A stretch of 64,000 bases of DNA from Vibrio quintilis (GTDB taxonomy: Bacteria > Pseudomonadota > Gammaproteobacteria > Enterobacterales > Vibrionaceae): NCBI RefSeq assembly GCF_024529975.1, contig NZ_AP024897.1, positions 2,294,001-2,358,000 of the forward strand, read 5' to 3'. The position numbers and the translations under genes were made by a program. How positions within the stretch are numbered: position 1 is the first letter of the stretch; every line of letters begins with the position of its first letter. Below the pieces are notes generated by a model that saw nothing but the letters and a program-made list of their open reading frames with translations, was not told the origin of the DNA and made no database searches. Shown here piece after piece: positions 37,450 to 47,631 of this stretch.

Positions 37450-37815
37450 CTACAGCCTGATGTTAAGCGTCACCTCTTTGATCTCTTCAAAAACTGCCGG
37501 TGAGATATTCTGTAACGCCGGATAGGGAAAACTCTGATATACAGCAGCCTTAACAGCCATACCAAAACTCTTGGTCCCGTCAGACTCCAGTACCTGATAA
37601 GCGGCTACGTTTGTGGTTGAGTCGATCTCAAATCTGACGCTCGCCTTCATGCCACGATAGGCATCATCATAAAACAGATGATGTTGAATCCGATCCCGAA
37701 TCAGCACACCACAGGAATTCGCATCATTACAAACCGGCCGCTGAATACCGGAACAACCACTGAGTATCAGACCAATCACTAACGCAACAAAATATTTCAA
37801 AATTTCTCCGTTCAA
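37450..37815 (-). CDS. Lipoprotein with TolA C-terminal-like domain
   Basis: 121 residues. The lipoprotein signal ends at LSGC (Cys 21). The rest aligns by eye with TolA domain III: IRDRIQHHLFYDDAYRGMKASVRFEIDSTTNVAAYQVLESDG, FGMAVKAAVYQSFPYPALQNISPAVFEEIKEVTLNIRL. That is the helix, GxxxxVRI-type strands, paired residues and the final FExF-xxxLxF pattern. In TolA this domain contacts TolB and phage or colicin proteins. Here it is detached from the membrane helix and long linker and attached to a lipid anchor. Lone gene, function unknown. Confidence 0.72.
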   Translation of the reverse strand: MNGEILKYFVALVIGLILSGCSGIQRPVCNDANSCGVLIRDRIQHHLFYDDAYRGMKASVRFEIDSTTNVAAYQVLESDGTKSFGMAVKAAVYQSFPYPALQNISPAVFEEIKEVTLNIRL

Positions 37816-37826
37816 TCAAACTATTG

Positions 37827-37933
37827 TATACCCGAGAGAATTTGGAAGGTGGGTACATTCCTGCATTCCCTTTCCCTGAACTGCACCTTTCGGCTGCACG
37901 CTGAATCATGCATCTTCAGGTTGCTTGGGTATA
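37827..37933. repeat. Medium-form MITE-like element with internal deletion
   Basis: A TATACCC end is joined directly to the GAGAATTTG-GAAGGTGGGTACATTCC interior and finishes with the complete right arm GCATCTTCAGGTTGCTTGGG. Compared with the full 266-bp element, the left arm and the left interior are gone. Confidence 0.82.
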
Positions 37934-38006
37934 TAAGGATAATCATCGATGGATTTGCTTTATACCAAAATATGAGCATCTGGTATTGTAAAATAATCAG
38001 GGTCTG

Positions 38007-38225
38007 CTAATGACCAGCTTCAATCATCGCGATAATTTTCTTTGCTTTTTCGAAATGATCCAGCTGATGCGTCTGAATCCACCAGGTTGCCGCTTCCATC
38101 AATAGCTCAGAATCATCGTTTTTGTTCGCAAAGAAGGCATAAAAAGAAACGCCGACATTCTCCCCTTTTTGTGCAATTTTCTTTGTACATACGCTGATAA
38201 TTTTTTCTCTTAAAGCATGTCGCAT
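38007..38225 (-). CDS. Small hypothetical protein
   Basis: 72 residues from the ATG at 38225, which is preceded by GGGTGA; the frame runs up to 38309 but the extra part lacks a ribosome site and enters a repeat. Helical, charged (MRHALREKIISVCTKKIAQKG... LDHFEKAKKIIAMIEAGH). No family recognised. Confidence 0.5.
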   Translation of the reverse strand: MRHALREKIISVCTKKIAQKGENVGVSFYAFFANKNDDSELLMEAATWWIQTHQLDHFEKAKKIIAMIEAGH

Positions 38226-38300
38226 TAATTCACCCGGTTGATTGAAAGTGTGGTCATCATGGCACAGGGGCAGGTCTATCACAATGAATGACTGTAGATA

Positions 38301-38340
38301 TATACCCAAACAACCTGAAGATGCAGGGTGTTTGGGGATA
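38301..38340. repeat. Short palindromic repeat, two arms
   Basis: TATACCCAAACAACCTGAAG facing AGGGTGTTTGGGGATA. Confidence 0.82.
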
Positions 38341-38503
38341 ATTACTTTTTTATGAATAAGCCTGTGGAATTTATTAAAAATGTATTATAAGTGACACCAC
38401 GCAATATAAGGCAGTTGAAAAACAGAATTCTGTTCAATAATTAAACGCAATTCTGTTTATTAAAAATACAAATAATTTATTGTTAATAAAATAAGGTTTT
38501 TTT

Positions 38504-39094
38504 GTGAAAAAATTAGCTTTATCTCAGGTATGTTTACTTTGCTTTTTAGCGTCTTCGCATGCATATGCAAGATCCAGTGAATTATCTGGTGTACTGGGTG
38601 TTGGGTATGGCATTGGTGGTGATACGATGCTTGAAAGTTTTTATGCCTCTGGCGGAAGTGACAAAATAAAAGCCAATCAGGGGATTTCCTATTTTGGTGG
38701 TATCGATTACCGGTTTAGTAAAAGTTTTATAGCCCGTGGAACAATTGGTTATAAATCAGACGATATATCAGCGAGTAACGGAGAAATAAGTTTCAGTCGG
38801 GTGCCACTTGAATTTACTCTTTTCCATGAGTTTAATCAGCACAGACTGGGAGCTGGTTTAGCCTACCATACAAGTGTATCTTTTGAATGTAATATAACAG
38901 CGCTTTGTAATTCGACAGTCGACTTTAAGGATGCATCCGGATTTTTAGTCCAGTATGAATACGCGTTTGCTCCTTTAACCATTGGTCGTTTTGGTCTTGG
39001 TGTAAAATACACCAATATCGAGTACGAAACAGAATCAGGCGGTCAAACGTTTGATGGCAGCGGTTTCGATTTTCATCTGTCGTACATGTTCTGA
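38504..39094 (+). CDS. Outer-membrane beta-barrel protein
   Basis: 196 residues from a GTG start with AAGG upstream. Signal MKKLALSQVCLLCFLASSHAYA. The mature part alternates in the manner of an eight-stranded barrel (GVLGVGYGIGG, FGGIDYRFSKSFIARGTIGYKSD, RLGAGLAYHTSVSF, GFLVQYEYAFAPL, RFGLGVKYTNIEYET, FDFHLSYMF), ending in Phe as OMPs do. It resembles OmpW/OmpA-barrel proteins in shape only. The gene is AT-richer than its neighbours, suggesting transfer, and is flanked by repeats on both sides. Confidence 0.75.
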   Translation: MKKLALSQVCLLCFLASSHAYARSSELSGVLGVGYGIGGDTMLESFYASGGSDKIKANQGISYFGGIDYRFSKSFIARGTIGYKSDDISASNGEISFSRVPLEFTLFHEFNQHRLGAGLAYHTSVSFECNITALCNSTVDFKDASGFLVQYEYAFAPLTIGRFGLGVKYTNIEYETESGGQTFDGSGFDFHLSYMF

Positions 39095-39124
39095 TAATTT
39101 TTACATGAAAATTTAGTTACCGGA

Positions 39125-39173
39125 ATATACCCAAAACAACCTGAAGATGCAGGGTTCAGGTTGCTTGGGTATA
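39125..39173. repeat. Short palindromic repeat with duplicated inner arm
   Basis: TATACCCAAAACAACCTGAA facing CAGGTTGCTTGGGTATA with an extra GGTTCA insertion in the loop. Confidence 0.8.
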
Positions 39174-39176
39174 TAT

Positions 39177-39201
39177 GAGTCGCTCTGGCGACTCTTTTTT
39201 A
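39177..39201 (+). terminator. Rho-independent terminator for the barrel gene
   Basis: GAGTCGC/GCGACTC stem, 3-4 base loop, six T, directly after a palindromic repeat. Confidence 0.85.
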
Positions 39202-39258
39202 TTTCAGGAGAAAAAGTATCTGGATTTAACGGATTGTTTGATGCGCAAAAAGCCAATC

Positions 39259-39292
39259 AATGCCAGTCAATGAAGCTGACTGGCATTTTTTA
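39259..39292. terminator. Second rho-independent terminator
   Basis: TGCCAGTCA/TGACTGGCA stem with T-run on the + strand, 60 bases after the first. The 66 bases between hold no supported gene. Confidence 0.75.
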
Positions 39293-39349
39293 TGAGTCAT
39301 CCCGGAACAATCCCATTCCGACAGGACACCCTCTGATAAAAAACAGTGC

Positions 39350-41332
39350 TTACTGACTACTCAGCTCATGCAGCCGATCTGCAGATTGCTTGGATACGTC
39401 ACTCAGCTCCGTCAGTTGCCTTGCGGTACTGACGTTTTCTTCATTGGCCAGCCGGATTCCCTCAGCCAGCTGATGAATCTCATTGCTGACATCCGCCTGC
39501 TGACCCGCCGCCTCAGCAATATGCGACGAATGCCCGGAAATATCACGGAACACATCAAGAATTTCATTAAATCCATCAAACACCTGCATGGAGCGTTCAA
39601 CACTTTCTTCCGATAATGTTCTGGCAGAAGTGACCGTGTCCACACCATGCGATGCCGAGCGTCGTAACTGCTCAATGACGGCTTCAATCTCAGATGCGGA
39701 GCCTTGTGAACGCCCTGCCAGCGTCCGGACCTCATCGGCAACCACAGCAAAACCACGTCCCTGATCGCCGGCACGGGCCGCTTCAATCGCCGCATTCAGA
39801 GCAAGCAAATTAGTCTGCTCGGAAATTTCCTTAATCACATTCAGCATACTGCCCATTTGTCCGGCATCATCCGACAATTGCTGAATGATCTTGACCGTGT
39901 CCTGCAACTGACCCAACAATTTCTCACTGGCCTGTCGGTTGTCTGCCACAGACGCCTGACGCTCAGTGATTAATTCGCGGGTCTGATCCACCATACCGGA
40001 AGTCCGGCGGGTGTTTTGCGCCACTTCCTCTGCACTGCCGGCCATTTCAGTAATCGCACTGGCAAGGGTTGTGTTATCACTCAACTGCTGATTCGAACGT
40101 TCACTCAGCACATAAGCCAGATCATGCAATTCCCCGGCATGGCTTCTCGCATGATCCGATTCTCCGGCGATCTGAACCATCAGGCTGTGCAAATGCTGAC
40201 CATAATCATTGACGGCTTCTTTCAGCAAACCAATTTCATCCCGCTGATGGATTTCAAGTGTCGCGGCACTGCCCCCCTGAATCAGGTGATGGATCTGCTG
40301 ACTGGTTTCATTAATCCAGTTCATCACCTTACGTGCATAGAGCACCAGCACGACACCAAAGATGAGCAGCATTGGCACCACCGTCAGATATAAATTACTG
40401 CGCATCTCGCCCACAGGTTTCATCATCACCTGAGCAGGCAGAATCATACCGATTTTCAACCCATATTTCGGCATCGGAATCAGGGAAAGAATCGCCTCAT
40501 CCCCGGTAACCACACCTTCAGGAAGGTAACTGGTTGACTGTCCGGCCTGAATCGCCTTTTGCAAAGGCTGCAAAGACGGATCTTTTGCAACAACCTCCGG
40601 GAGCTTTTTCATATCGAGATTCCCGGAGCGAAAATCAGGGAAACTGACAATCTGATTATCCGGCCCGAGTACAAATGTAAACCCTTCAGAAGACTGGTTC
40701 ATCTCGTGCATCATCTGATCGAGTCCGGTCAGCATCAGGTCTGTTGTGGCAACGCCCCAAAACTGATTATTCCGGTGAATGGCCACCGTACAGGTAATCA
40801 TTGCCGTGCCGCTGACCGGGTCAGTATAAGCTTCTGACCAGCCGCATTGACCCGGCGACAAACTTTTTCCGACCGTGTACCAGCTTTCATGATGATAACC
40901 CGGCCCTTCCGGCACATTATAGTCGTCCATCAGCTCAAGCTGCTTCTGCGCATTGCGTCCCCAAAAGAAAGAATATCGCTTCACACCCGGCTTAAATGCA
41001 TCCGGTTCCGGCCAGATACCGCCCCCGGCAATTTTCTGATTCCCGGACTGATCAATCACGTGGGGTAAATTATTCTGAAAGTCCTGATCTGTTAAAGGTA
41101 AACTTTCAGCCAGCGCAGCACTGCTTCTTGTCAGCACAGCACCCGCTTCAAGTTCCGCGTGGACTTCATTGACGAGTCCCTGCACCCTCGTCAGTTCTTT
41201 TTCTTCCGTTTCCTGCTGAATGACCGGTAAAACAAAAGCCTGTACCACGGTATAAATCATGACACAGGCCAGTGCGACCAGAGCAACACTTAAATAGATC
41301 GCTTTCGTTCTGATCATCAATGCGTTTTTCAT
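39350..41332 (-). CDS. Cache-domain methyl-accepting chemotaxis protein
   Basis: 660 residues with AAGGAG before the start. First membrane helix ~12-36, periplasmic double Cache sensor to ~310 ([57 protein letters not shown]), second helix [24 protein letters not shown], then the signalling tip [40 protein letters not shown]. The ligand is unknown; Cache sensors usually bind small organic molecules. Monocistronic. Confidence 0.94.
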   Translation of the reverse strand: MKNALMIRTKAIYLSVALVALACVMIYTVVQAFVLPVIQQETEEKELTRVQGLVNEVHAELEAGAVLTRSSAALAESLPLTDQDFQNNLPHVIDQSGNQKIAGGGIWPEPDAFKPGVKRYSFFWGRNAQKQLELMDDYNVPEGPGYHHESWYTVGKSLSPGQCGWSEAYTDPVSGTAMITCTVAIHRNNQFWGVATTDLMLTGLDQMMHEMNQSSEGFTFVLGPDNQIVSFPDFRSGNLDMKKLPEVVAKDPSLQPLQKAIQAGQSTSYLPEGVVTGDEAILSLIPMPKYGLKIGMILPAQVMMKPVGEMRSNLYLTVVPMLLIFGVVLVLYARKVMNWINETSQQIHHLIQGGSAATLEIHQRDEIGLLKEAVNDYGQHLHSLMVQIAGESDHARSHAGELHDLAYVLSERSNQQLSDNTTLASAITEMAGSAEEVAQNTRRTSGMVDQTRELITERQASVADNRQASEKLLGQLQDTVKIIQQLSDDAGQMGSMLNVIKEISEQTNLLALNAAIEAARAGDQGRGFAVVADEVRTLAGRSQGSASEIEAVIEQLRRSASHGVDTVTSARTLSEESVERSMQVFDGFNEILDVFRDISGHSSHIAEAAGQQADVSNEIHQLAEGIRLANEENVSTARQLTELSDVSKQSADRLHELSSQ

Positions 41333-41515
41333 ACATTGATACTCCTTATCAGTGTATATGTTTAAAGGAAGGGATATGTATTCACTGCAGCATATCCGGT
41401 ACAGCCAGATAGCGAACCGGACACATAATCAATCTATCTCATATTTATTACAGAAAATCAACAAGTTGATATCAAAGGGCGGAATCATCAGGTATCAAAA
41501 CGGGTCTGCCACAGA

Positions 41516-41550
41516 CGAAAAAGCCTTCGGCACTGCGTGCAGAAGGCTTG
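41516..41550 (-). terminator. Rho-independent terminator of the nfr cluster
   Basis: AAGCCTTC...GAAGGCTT stem with a T-run on the minus strand, 30 bases past the ybcH-like stop. Confidence 0.75.
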
Positions 41551-41579
41551 ATTTGATTCAACAAAAAGGAAAGAAAAAC

Positions 41580-42488
41580 CTATAAATCCAGCGGATTCCG
41601 TCTTACAGGCAGATAACGTAAAGAGAACAGATAGTTCAGATGACACTCACGTAAATTTACCCGCTCCCTGAATTCTTTTTTCGACAAACGCCGGGCTTCA
41701 AAATCCGGATACGGCCGGACCTGTTTATAGATTTCCACAATCAGATCATAGGAACATTCAAGGCTGTCATATGAATTCTCACCATCAGCGAACTGATTGA
41801 TATTCGCGCCCTGATCATCCTGAATCAGTACCACCAGGCCCAGCTGTTCAAGGTCATCAACCCAGGCAGTAAACTGATCAAACGGGATCTGGTTTGCCCA
41901 GTACACACTGACCATCACCGGCAATGTGTAATTTGCCAGAAAATCTGACAAGACATCCGCCAGCATTTCACGTTGTTCAGGGGCTGAAAAATCATAATCG
42001 GTGAACTCAGCAGGTAAATACACGCCGCTGACGGATGAACCCCGGCTCTCGATCCATCCTTGCCAGCGCTGAAAACTCAGCTTGACCTGCTGAAGGTAAC
42101 TTTGCAGATAAGTTCGCTGAGCGGTCAGGTCTGACTGATGAATATGCGTGAAGTAATCCGGATCAGCATACAAGCCCAGCCAGATAGTTTTGTCAGCACG
42201 AATTGCCCGATCCAGCACCTGACCAAGCCATCCGTCAGGTCCGTTAAACTGTTCGGTGCCATATTGGTTCCACTGAGCAACAATTTCACTGATATTGTAT
42301 GATTTCGTTTGATCAAACAATTTCTGCCACTCGCGGGTTGAGACGCTCTGGTCTCTGTTTTGCGGTTGATAAAAAATACCCGTGGTTTCACCGCGGGCCT
42401 GTGTGTTCCAGACTAAAAGAAAAACGAAAAGCGCAGTAAATACGATTCGCCATGTTGTCCGGGTTGTGGATCGATCAAGTGCTGCCAT
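41580..42488 (-). CDS. ybcH: YbcH-like exported protein (DUF4434-type)
   Basis: 302 residues with N-terminal membrane segment/signal RIVFTALFVFLLVWNTQA. The mature part looks like a TIM-barrel glycosidase relative of the DUF4434 type: TTGIFYQPQNRD, SEIVAQWNQYGTEQ, TIWLGLYADPDYF, VSGVYLPAEFTDYDFS, MVSVYWANQ, LVVLIQDDQGAN. E. coli K-12 has ybcH next to nfrA, so position and size (296 there) support the symbol. It may trim or shape the secreted glycan (inference). The start overlaps the end of nfrA by 76 bases; AGGGGCAG precedes it. Confidence 0.72.
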   Translation of the reverse strand: MAALDRSTTRTTWRIVFTALFVFLLVWNTQARGETTGIFYQPQNRDQSVSTREWQKLFDQTKSYNISEIVAQWNQYGTEQFNGPDGWLGQVLDRAIRADKTIWLGLYADPDYFTHIHQSDLTAQRTYLQSYLQQVKLSFQRWQGWIESRGSSVSGVYLPAEFTDYDFSAPEQREMLADVLSDFLANYTLPVMVSVYWANQIPFDQFTAWVDDLEQLGLVVLIQDDQGANINQFADGENSYDSLECSYDLIVEIYKQVRPYPDFEARRLSKKEFRERVNLRECHLNYLFSLRYLPVRRNPLDL

Positions 42489-45433
42489 TCTGCCCCTACC
42501 TCTGCAATGGTGCCGTAACCTTTGTACAGGTTCCGGTTAAATTCCCAGCGCCAACTGATACCACCTCCGACCCGTTCATCCGGCTGTAGTTGATACACCC
42601 TGCCCCACTGTGCAAACAGATAAGGCGTCAAACGATGTCGATTGACTTCTCTCAATTTGTATGTTTTTCCGAGAGAGTACCGACCATATAACGAATATTG
42701 TTCAGTATTGTCAAGTTCATTCATCATATCAATATATAAATTATGATATAGCCACGAATCAGCTTCTGTCTGCCATGCCTTGCTCCATTCATCCCGGGAA
42801 AAAACATCGGCCTTCAGTCTCACATAAGGACGGGTATATGAGTCAGAATTTAAAGATTGCCTGACACCCAGATCAAAATAGTAACTCAGCTCAGGGAGCA
42901 GCCGGAACTGATACCCGGCATCCAGCTCGGAAGAAGAAAAGTCATTCGCCCCGGAGTCAAATACCTGGCTATGCTGCATCGCGATAAAGAATGCACTGTC
43001 AGTCAATGGTGGGGAATCGATAAAATATTTCGCTTCTTCGCGGACAAAATAATCCCCGGCCCGACCTGAAAGCCCCGGTGTGGTTGCGCCTTTACTGTGC
43101 CCCAGCCAGCCAGCAACGGAAAACTTCCAGCCCACGTCCAGATCACGATATGCCTGTTGCTGATAAGCCAGTAACTGCGTCTCCGGAGATACCTGCCGGA
43201 CCAGACGATCAGTATTATCCCGGTATAACTGTTGCGCCAGGCGCTTGTGCCCATTCTGTTTTGCCACATCAGCAAACGCAGAATTAAAATAGCTATCTTC
43301 ATTGTAAGGGGCTACAGAAGCCGCTTTCCGGAACAAAAACCCGGCCTGCTGCGGGTCAACCTCCGTCATCAGGTAAGCCGCTTCAGCCGCGCTGTTTATT
43401 TTCGTCTCATCTTTCAGAATCTCTTCTGTCAGCCGGCTGAGTTGCGCTGTATCATTCTCTGCATCACGAAACAGCCAGTTGGTGGCTATCGGAGAATCAT
43501 AATTCCTGAAAACCGAGTGATAACGCTGATAAGCGAGAGTCTGATCATCCATACGTTCGGCCAGCTCAGCAGCCAGCAGTTCCCAACGCAGACTATCAGC
43601 TTTATATCGCTGCCATAAAGCTTCCGCTTCAGGAATCCGGTGATTATCCAGCAGTGCCTGAGTATGCAGATAGCGCTGCTCTTCACCTGAGTCGACCGTG
43701 GTTTCAAGCATATCCCAGTAGGGCTCAGCCGCCTGATGCTGACCGAGGCGGGAATGCCAGACAGCCAGCGTCATGATATCTTCAGAATCTTGCTGCTGTT
43801 GTGCAGCCTGCTGATATAACCGGGTCGCCTGCGCCAAATCGTATCCGGCCAGACAGTACGCACTGGCTTTGATTAAAAACGGGGCCTGATAAGTCCGGCC
43901 ACTCAGGCGATCACATAAATGCTGACGCTCCCAGAGAGCCGGGGATAATGTTTTACCCGCAAACAAGGTATTCAGGCGATCCACTTCCTCTGGTTCGAAT
44001 AAAATCAGGTGCTCAATGATTAATCCGGTCAGCCGGTCACGCAACTCCGCATGGGTAAAAAGCGCATCACCAGCCATTCGGATGCCTGCATCAAACAGTG
44101 ATTTCACCAGCAGTTTATCCCTGAGTTTCTCTGCCTGATAAGTGGCTAAATTCAGATAAGAAATTTTTCCGGTCCGCTCAAACAGTTTCATCCATGTCTG
44201 CGCCGCTTGCCGGTAGAGTTTCAGATGCGCATAAGCAGAAGCAACCTGCGACTGGGATTCAACAGGTGGAGAAGATGATAATAAACGGATGATCTGCTGC
44301 CACTGATTGTTACCGGTATAATAGTCCGTCAGCAAACGGTTTCTGGTGACCTCATTTTCCCCGCTGAACCTGACTTTTTCCAGCAGAGGGAACACCCCCA
44401 TAATCTGCACATAATTGATCCAGCGCGACGTTTCTGTTGCAGGGTCACAATCAGCCATGAGTTTTTTCGCCTGCGGCATATTTTCAGACTGCAGCTGCAT
44501 TTCCACCCTGGCCAGACATGAGGCTGCCAGCTCTGCCTGTCGTTCATCTTCGGCTTCAGCCTGATAAATATAGGCCAGTTGCGCAGCCTCTTCTTCAGTC
44601 AGCGACGTGATTTTTTTCAACTCAAGCAGCGCTTGTTTTGCGGCAAGCTGACGTCCCTGATAAACCAGTGCACCGATGTAACGTCGTTTCAGCTGAATCA
44701 TTTCTTCCACAGAAAAACCGGCATCAGCCAGCATATTTTTATACGCCTGATCCTGCCCGACTTCGATATAACTCAGCGCCAGTGTGAGTTTATCCTTCAG
44801 TGTCAGATGAGAGGATGGAATCTGCCTTAAATCACCGATGACAAGTGCGTGGTGTTTCCTTTTAAAATAGACATGCGCCTGATAGCGAAAGATGGCATCC
44901 GTTTTCATGGTTTCAGGCAGAGATTCACTCCATGATAAAGCCACCTGTTCACCGGATTTCTTTTCCAGTGCATACAGGTTGGTTAAACAGACTTCGCTGT
45001 ATTGTCCGGTGGTTAAATCAGCCGTGATCAGCTTCAGATGATCTTCAGATAACAGGCGGCCATGTTTGACGGTCGCCATCGCCAGCAGAAAAGCCGGCTC
45101 ATTGCGGTAGGCTGCCGGTATTTTATTCAGCCGCCCGATCAGGGCTTCTTCCGGCAGTTGCATTTTAATCCCCAGCTCTAATGCATATTGCAACAGACCC
45201 ACTGCTTCAGGCTCAATATAAAGCGCCTTATCCAGCTCCGCCTGTGCCGCCTGATACTGCTGACTGTTATCAAATGCAAAGGCTTTATCAACATACGGAT
45301 AAACCCGGAACTGCTGGAACTGAGTCAAACCGTGATAAATATTATCAACTGCCAAAGCCTGCCAGGACAACATACAAAAAAAACAACCCCAACAGATTTT
45401 CCTGCCTGCTCTTTTTAAGACTGCTCTTTTCAT
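42413..45433 (-). CDS. nfrA: Outer-membrane glycan secretion/N4 adsorption protein A homologue
   Basis: 1006 residues. Signal ends near WQALA. A long alpha-helical TPR-like region (~30-730: AELDKALYIEPEAVGLLQYALELG, RLYQQAAQQQQDSEDIMTLAVWHSRLG) leads to a C-terminal beta-barrel-like domain (GWKFSVAGWLGHSKGATTPG, ELDAGYQFRLLPELSYYFDLGVRQSLN, LTPYLFAQWGRVYQL) ending SYLLRFSFFF, a classic outer-membrane beta-signal. This is the layout of E. coli NfrA, the outer-membrane pore for the N4 glycan receptor. The ATG overlaps nfrB's stop by four bases. Confidence 0.85.
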   Translation of the reverse strand: MKRAVLKRAGRKICWGCFFCMLSWQALAVDNIYHGLTQFQQFRVYPYVDKAFAFDNSQQYQAAQAELDKALYIEPEAVGLLQYALELGIKMQLPEEALIGRLNKIPAAYRNEPAFLLAMATVKHGRLLSEDHLKLITADLTTGQYSEVCLTNLYALEKKSGEQVALSWSESLPETMKTDAIFRYQAHVYFKRKHHALVIGDLRQIPSSHLTLKDKLTLALSYIEVGQDQAYKNMLADAGFSVEEMIQLKRRYIGALVYQGRQLAAKQALLELKKITSLTEEEAAQLAYIYQAEAEDERQAELAASCLARVEMQLQSENMPQAKKLMADCDPATETSRWINYVQIMGVFPLLEKVRFSGENEVTRNRLLTDYYTGNNQWQQIIRLLSSSPPVESQSQVASAYAHLKLYRQAAQTWMKLFERTGKISYLNLATYQAEKLRDKLLVKSLFDAGIRMAGDALFTHAELRDRLTGLIIEHLILFEPEEVDRLNTLFAGKTLSPALWERQHLCDRLSGRTYQAPFLIKASAYCLAGYDLAQATRLYQQAAQQQQDSEDIMTLAVWHSRLGQHQAAEPYWDMLETTVDSGEEQRYLHTQALLDNHRIPEAEALWQRYKADSLRWELLAAELAERMDDQTLAYQRYHSVFRNYDSPIATNWLFRDAENDTAQLSRLTEEILKDETKINSAAEAAYLMTEVDPQQAGFLFRKAASVAPYNEDSYFNSAFADVAKQNGHKRLAQQLYRDNTDRLVRQVSPETQLLAYQQQAYRDLDVGWKFSVAGWLGHSKGATTPGLSGRAGDYFVREEAKYFIDSPPLTDSAFFIAMQHSQVFDSGANDFSSSELDAGYQFRLLPELSYYFDLGVRQSLNSDSYTRPYVRLKADVFSRDEWSKAWQTEADSWLYHNLYIDMMNELDNTEQYSLYGRYSLGKTYKLREVNRHRLTPYLFAQWGRVYQLQPDERVGGGISWRWEFNRNLYKGYGTIAEVGAEWQHLIDPQPGQHGESYLLRFSFFF

Positions 45434-47631
45434 GACTGATTCAATTCCCGGTTAATTAACTCGCTAATGCTGAGTTGCTGCTTTTGCTGAAGACTCACCC
45501 CCTTTTCCAAATCTTCCTGAGTCAGATATCCGGAAGACACCAGAAACTTACCGATATTGATTTCTTTGACTTTCGCAAAAGCCAGGATGGCCTGGTTCAG
45601 TACAGCAGTATCCAGCAGATTCGCTGAAACCAGACAGGCTCCAAGCTGACAGCGGGTTGCAAAAAACTTGTCTTTTATTTTTTCAGCCACGGCTTCTGAA
45701 ATATGCCGGTTTGCAACCGCCTCTGCCAGCTCGGCATCCGGATTCGCCGACGGGTCATCAAAATACCAATAACGGATGCCCAGCGTCACCGCTCCGGTGC
45801 GGGTAATTCCCCATCTGACCGGCCGTTTCAGCCAACGCTGAACAGAGGCAAGCGCCACAGGGCTCAGCGCCTGCTCCCTGCCGAGTACCAATACCTTATT
45901 TTCATCCACAAATAACGGCAGCACTGAATACTTGACTGCCAGATCCTTTGGCACCAGGCGCAACACAGATTCATCAATCTTAAATGGATTACAATCAATA
46001 AACTCCGCACGACTCTGACGGGCAACAGCCCGGCTCATAACCTCATTCGATATCAGACCACACTGGACCAGATAACCGCCCAGCAGTTGATAATCCGGCT
46101 TGGTCAGAATCGCCTGCTCCAAAGCCAGCTCTGAAATCGCCCGGTCTTTGAGTAACACCATACCTAACGGCATTTTCCGGGCAGCCACCTCAACAAAAGG
46201 GAACTCATGGGTGGTCTTATCCCAGTCCAGCCGGTTCAGGTTACCGACATTCAACGCCTGTTTGATCGCCCTTATATTCGCAAAGAAGTTAATTACCGCG
46301 CCCCAGAAGATCCGGAAAAAAGACAAAAAGCCCTGAAAATATCCATAATACTGACTGACAAAATAAAACCGGTGCAGAACCCGGTTAAAGAAGAAAAAGG
46401 TATTCATGACCGCCAGTATCACCACGACTTTGCTGTCCAGGAATAGTTCCATGAATGAATAAGAGTCAGGTACAAACAGGTGGTAAAGCTGTAACCCGGC
46501 TAACTGAATCAGCAACAGTACGGCAATAAAGCCAATTGCGTTATTGAACAAGCCCCGCCGGTCCCGCCACAGGAAATAGTTGACGGCCAGATCGTCCGTC
46601 CATTTATGGGTGGAAAATCCCTGAAATACAATGCCGATAATCCAGCGGCATTTCTGACGGACTGCCGCTGAATATGTATCAGGAAAAAACTCCCGGACAC
46701 AAATCACATTACCTTCACTCTGAGAAACGCCGCGGGCTTTTTCTCTCAGGGTTTCATGGTTGAGATCGACCACAGGAAAGCGGACAAAGATTTCACTCAT
46801 ACCCCACTGCCTGAGCCGGAAGCCAATATCATAATCTTCGGTCAGGGAGCGGATATCAAATGCCACGCCATCCCCTTCCACTAACAGCCTTAAAACTGCC
46901 TGACGGCTGAAACAGGTGCCGACACCGGCACTCGGCACCTGCCCGGCCAAAGCTTCCCGGACGACAACATCTTTGCTGTGCATTTCCGCGAATTCATCCG
47001 CATAATGGTTCTGCGTAAAATAGTGCCACTGGTGTATATACGGATAAACCGGCAACTGAATCAGGTCTTTTTGTGGCAGCAGATAATTGAACAGTCTCAG
47101 CTCCAGCGCTGAGATCATATCCTCGGAGTCGTGGAGGATATAACCGGAAAACTCTACTTTTGCTTTTTTCTCAAACTGAATAATCGAAGCCACAATGTTG
47201 TTCAGGCAGTCCGCTTTACTGGTCGGGCCGGGCCGGGCGCATACCACTTTATGCACATGTGGATACATGCTGCAAACCTCATCCACATCCTGCTGGGTCT
47301 GCGGATCATTCGGGTAAGTACCAATGAAAATCTGATAATTTTCATAATCGAGCCGGGATGCTGCAAGCTCCGCCATTTTGCCGATAACACCGTGTTCCTG
47401 CCAGGCCGGCACCATCACTGCCAACGGTTGTTCATCCCTGGAAAACAGTTCATTGGCGGCAGTACGGCTATTCTGTTTATACACTGTCAGGCTGCGGTAA
47501 ATCCGCCGCCACCAGTAAACCAGATCAATAAATAAATCATCAACACTGAACACGGCAATAATCGCCATCACGGCAACCAGGACGTATTTCAGCCCATAGA
47601 GATAAATAATGAAGATATCAAACAGATTCAT
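45430..47631 (-). CDS. nfrB: Inner-membrane glycosyltransferase with c-di-GMP-binding MshEN-like domain (NfrB homologue)
   Basis: 733 residues. N-terminal membrane helix, then a GT2 transferase (LAVMVPAWQEHGVIGKM, SGYILHDSEDMISALELRLF with the acidic metal site, GTCFSRQAVL, LTEDYDIGFRLRQWG and the QKCRWIIG Q/RxxRW motif), further membrane helices, then a C-terminal type II secretion ATPase N-domain-like (MshEN) region (LGGYLVQCGLISNEVMSRAVARQ ... IGKFLVSSGYLTQEDLEKGVSLQ). In E. coli, NfrB makes and exports a ManNAc-containing glycan when c-di-GMP binds this domain. The start overlaps wecB by 14 bases. Confidence 0.9.
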   Translation of the reverse strand: MNLFDIFIIYLYGLKYVLVAVMAIIAVFSVDDLFIDLVYWWRRIYRSLTVYKQNSRTAANELFSRDEQPLAVMVPAWQEHGVIGKMAELAASRLDYENYQIFIGTYPNDPQTQQDVDEVCSMYPHVHKVVCARPGPTSKADCLNNIVASIIQFEKKAKVEFSGYILHDSEDMISALELRLFNYLLPQKDLIQLPVYPYIHQWHYFTQNHYADEFAEMHSKDVVVREALAGQVPSAGVGTCFSRQAVLRLLVEGDGVAFDIRSLTEDYDIGFRLRQWGMSEIFVRFPVVDLNHETLREKARGVSQSEGNVICVREFFPDTYSAAVRQKCRWIIGIVFQGFSTHKWTDDLAVNYFLWRDRRGLFNNAIGFIAVLLLIQLAGLQLYHLFVPDSYSFMELFLDSKVVVILAVMNTFFFFNRVLHRFYFVSQYYGYFQGFLSFFRIFWGAVINFFANIRAIKQALNVGNLNRLDWDKTTHEFPFVEVAARKMPLGMVLLKDRAISELALEQAILTKPDYQLLGGYLVQCGLISNEVMSRAVARQSRAEFIDCNPFKIDESVLRLVPKDLAVKYSVLPLFVDENKVLVLGREQALSPVALASVQRWLKRPVRWGITRTGAVTLGIRYWYFDDPSANPDAELAEAVANRHISEAVAEKIKDKFFATRCQLGACLVSANLLDTAVLNQAILAFAKVKEINIGKFLVSSGYLTQEDLEKGVSLQQKQQLSISELINRELNQS

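Noticed and set aside
41352..41585. 77-codon frame between the chemoreceptor and the nfr cluster
   Set aside because: It crosses the nfr terminator, has no convincing ribosome site and resembles no protein.
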